From: Litorivita sp050633545
Lineage (GTDB): Bacteria > Pseudomonadota > Alphaproteobacteria > Rhodobacterales > Rhodobacteraceae
Length of the DNA: 64,000 nt
Assembly: GCA_050633545.1 (NCBI GenBank)
Contig: JBOEGS010000004.1
Span: 382,994 to 446,993 of the forward strand
Direction of reading: 5' to 3'
Under the pieces are notes generated by a model, which was not told the origin of the DNA, did no database searches, and was given only the letters and a program-made list of their open reading frames with translations. Positions 62,431 through 64,000 of this stretch are shown in pieces (the stretch's first letter is position 1; every line of letters starts with the position of its first letter). Both the position numbers and the translations under genes were made by a program.

Positions 62431-62475
62431 TTGACACTAATGTCTTCTCAATGTAACATTTAGGGGCTTAGTGTC
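62431..62475 (+). promoter_or_regulatory. Promoter and inverted repeat of the second hipBA module
   Basis: TTGACA (62431-62436), a 17-base spacer and TAACAT (62454-62459) make a near-consensus sigma-70 promoter. A perfect inverted repeat GACACTAA / TTAGTGTC (62433-62440 with 62468-62475) brackets the -10 and is the probable autoregulatory operator. Confidence 0.7.
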
Positions 62476-62491
62476 TCTTGGAGGTATCATT

Positions 62492-62794
62492 ATGGCTGTT
62501 CCCATCAAAATGCCCAGAGCGGCGCGTAAGGAGCTCGTGACACTTGGGGAAAACATTCGTGTAGCGAGACTGCGCCGCAAATTGACCGCTGAGATTGTCG
62601 CGCAGCGCGCTGGCACAACCCGGCAGACCATCGCCAAGATCGAAAGCGGGAACCCTGCGGTCAAGATCGGCACTTACGTGGCCGTGTTACAGGCGCTCGG
62701 CCTTTTGAAAGGCTGGGGAGACCTCGATGATCCGGTTGGTGAGCAGATGGCCCTGGATGACCTCCCGCAACGTGCGAGACTGAAAAATGGTTGA
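62492..62794 (+). CDS. HipB-like XRE-family antitoxin, second module
   Basis: A 100-residue HTH protein starting MAVPIKMPRA with GGAGG upstream. LVTLGENIRVARLRRKLTAEIVAQRAGTTRQTIAKIESGNP (about residues 16-56) is the XRE HTH. The HipA-type gene starts 8 bases before its stop, so they are translationally coupled. Sequence is only distantly like the first HipB, and the operators differ, so the two modules should not cross-regulate. Confidence 0.87.
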   Translation: MAVPIKMPRAARKELVTLGENIRVARLRRKLTAEIVAQRAGTTRQTIAKIESGNPAVKIGTYVAVLQALGLLKGWGDLDDPVGEQMALDDLPQRARLKNG

Positions 62795-64000
62795 AGTCTG
62801 GATCGACTGGAAGGGGCTGAAACGGGTTGGCACGCTCCACCGCACAGCGGGGCGCGGTCGAGAGCGGGTGTCTTTTACCTATCATGCCGACTGGCTTGCC
62901 GACGAAAACGCTTTCGGGCTTTCGCCGGACATGCCTCTCGTCAAAGGGCAATTCGTGCCTGAGGCTGGGCAGGACATGCTTGCACCGCTTGGGGATTCTG
63001 CCCCTGATACCTGGGGGCGAACGGTGATGCGGCGCTATGAGGGGCGCATGGCAGAGGCCGAGGGGCGACGTCCGAGAGTGCTGCAAGAAATCGACTACTT
63101 GCTTGGTGTGAATGATGAGACCCGTTTGGGGGCGCTACGCTTTAAGGTTGATGGGGATTTTCAAGCGCGCGACGGCATTGGCGTGCCTGCGCTCGGGAGC
63201 CTGGGGGATTTGCTTCATGCGTCTCAGCGCGTTCTGCGCGGGGGAGAGACCGCAGAGGACCTCAAAATACTGTTTGCTCCGGGAAGTTCTCTGGGCGGCG
63301 CTCGGCCAAAGGCCAGCATCCTTGACCAACACGGCCGTCTTTCTGTCGCCAAGTTTCCGAAAGAGACGGACACCTATTGCATGGAACGCTGGGAAGCCAT
63401 CGCAATGGAGCTGGCAAGGCGCGCAGGAATCACGGTTTCGGATCACACGCTTGAGATGGCTGGCGACAAGCCGGTTTTCTTGTCCCATCGGTTTGATCGG
63501 AACGATGACGGCAGGATCCCGTTCATGTCGGCCATGGCCATGCTGGGCGGCAAAGACGGCGAAAGCTACAGCTACTTGGACCTGGCAGATATTATCACCT
63601 CAGAAAGCGTGACGCCTGACCAAGACCGAGAGGAGCTCTACCGGCGGGTTGCCTTTTCCATTCTCGCGACGAACCTCGATGACCATATGCGCAATCACGG
63701 ATTTCTGCGTGGGCGTGGCGGCTGGCACCTCTCACCGGCCTACGACATCAATCCAGTGCCGAACCAACCGCGTGTGCTTAAAAGCTACGTTGATGACGAC
63801 AATCCGGATGCCAGCATTGCCCTGCACCGCGCGCAACATGAATCCTATCTTCTCGAACGCAGCGAAGCAGATCGCATCATTGCAGAGGTGGCTGACGCGA
63901 CTATGGGTTGGCGTGACGTTGCCCGTGCCTTGGGGGCTCCAGAGCGGGAGATCAGGGAGATGGCGACGGCCTTCGAACACGAGGAAGCGGATTTGGCGCG
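62787..64000 (+). CDS. HipA-family kinase toxin, second module (3' end beyond window)
   Basis: The frame from ATG at 62787 (MVEVWIDWKGLKRVG) is open to the window edge, 404 codons so far. It has the Gly-rich loop GSSLGGARPKASI (about residues 170-182), the catalytic motif ATNLDDHMRNHGFL (about 294-307) and the DFG-like LSPAYDINP. It differs from the first HipA by a N-terminal part without the SLPL segment and by N-L-D-D-H in place of T-D-G-H. It is a HipA-type kinase of another subgroup; its target is unknown. Confidence 0.9.
   Translation, partial: MVEVWIDWKGLKRVGTLHRTAGRGRERVSFTYHADWLADENAFGLSPDMPLVKGQFVPEAGQDMLAPLGDSAPDTWGRTVMRRYEGRMAEAEGRRPRVLQEIDYLLGVNDETRLGALRFKVDGDFQARDGIGVPALGSLGDLLHASQRVLRGGETAEDLKILFAPGSSLGGARPKASILDQHGRLSVAKFPKETDTYCMERWEAIAMELARRAGITVSDHTLEMAGDKPVFLSHRFDRNDDGRIPFMSAMAMLGGKDGESYSYLDLADIITSESVTPDQDREELYRRVAFSILATNLDDHMRNHGFLRGRGGWHLSPAYDINPVPNQPRVLKSYVDDDNPDASIALHRAQHESYLLERSEADRIIAEVADATMGWRDVARALGAPEREIREMATAFEHEEADLA

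Larger units (their letters stand above)
62044..62491. other. Spacer between the AbiEii module and the second hipBA module
   Basis: No gene in 448 bases. It carries divergent promoters (62072-62100 and 62431-62459), the remnant of the HTH/replication gene (62192-62236) and operator-like repeats near 62433-62475. The middle part (62330-62430) is AT-rich. Confidence 0.5.
57360..64000. mobile_element. Integrated genomic island (left end in window)
   Basis: From the tRNA-Cys scar rightward the genes are accessory: a HTH/replication-type protein, two hipBA modules, an AbiEii-type nucleotidyltransferase, an orphan HTH antitoxin-like gene and two gene remnants. Gene spacing is loose and codon use is less GC-biased than in the core genes to the left. 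The scar polarity (3' fragment, minus strand) puts the element on its right and predicts the intact tRNA-Cys beyond 64000. No integrase is inside the window. Confidence 0.65.

Overview
The window reads as chromosome of an alphaproteobacterium of the order Rhodobacterales (Roseobacter/Paracoccaceae type). The evidence is the GC-rich third-position-biased coding, two proteins with the VPLPA-CTERM tail, a Tad pilus locus with an OmpA-type lipoprotein where CpaD would be expected, and the order coxB-ctaB-small gene-ctaG-coxC-surf1-thrC-M16 peptidase. This assignment rests on recalled gene order and motifs; no search was run.

Left part, 1-16 kb: a LytTR-domain protein cut by the window edge, an oxidoreductase, a VPLPA-CTERM protein, then a long minus-strand Tad (Flp) pilus locus. 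Two small Flp pilins, each with its own terminator, are followed by cpaB, the cpaC secretin, an OmpA lipoprotein and a terminator. A second unit holds cpaE, cpaF, tadB, tadC, two TPR lipoproteins, a prepilin peptidase and an AAA+ ATPase. A lytic transglycosylase is divergent from the pilins.

Middle, 16-55.6 kb: mostly core genes. They include a 3-oxoacid CoA-transferase pair, topA, dprA, an RluE-type pseudouridine synthase, an HWE/HisKA_2-type histidine kinase and tldD. The aa3-type cytochrome c oxidase operon has an FNR-type box upstream and runs on through surf1, thrC, an M16 peptidase and an acetyltransferase. Then come an FAD oxidoreductase, apt and mtnP (purine/methionine salvage), a SulP transporter, a DegP-type protease, ferredoxin, ptsP, lysC, a DUF1178 protein, a NUDIX protein, a 3-dehydroshikimate dehydratase and modABC for molybdate uptake.

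Right part, 55.6-64 kb: accessory DNA. A degraded region is followed by an IS3-family element with a frameshifted transposase (56051-57291). Next is the 3' half of a tRNA-Cys gene (minus strand, 57360-57407), which looks like an integration (att) scar. To its right lies an island with a HTH/replication-like gene, a hipBA module, an orphan HTH antitoxin-like gene, an AbiEii-type nucleotidyltransferase with a small partner gene, and a second hipBA module running off the window. Two short duplicated gene remnants (a second AbiEii piece and a second copy of the tail of the HTH/replication gene) show that the island was assembled from repeated cassette exchange. The first hipBA module has three palindromic operators spaced exactly 27 bp apart over its promoter. 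From the polarity of the tRNA scar I predict that the island extends right and that the intact tRNA-Cys and an integrase lie beyond base 64000.
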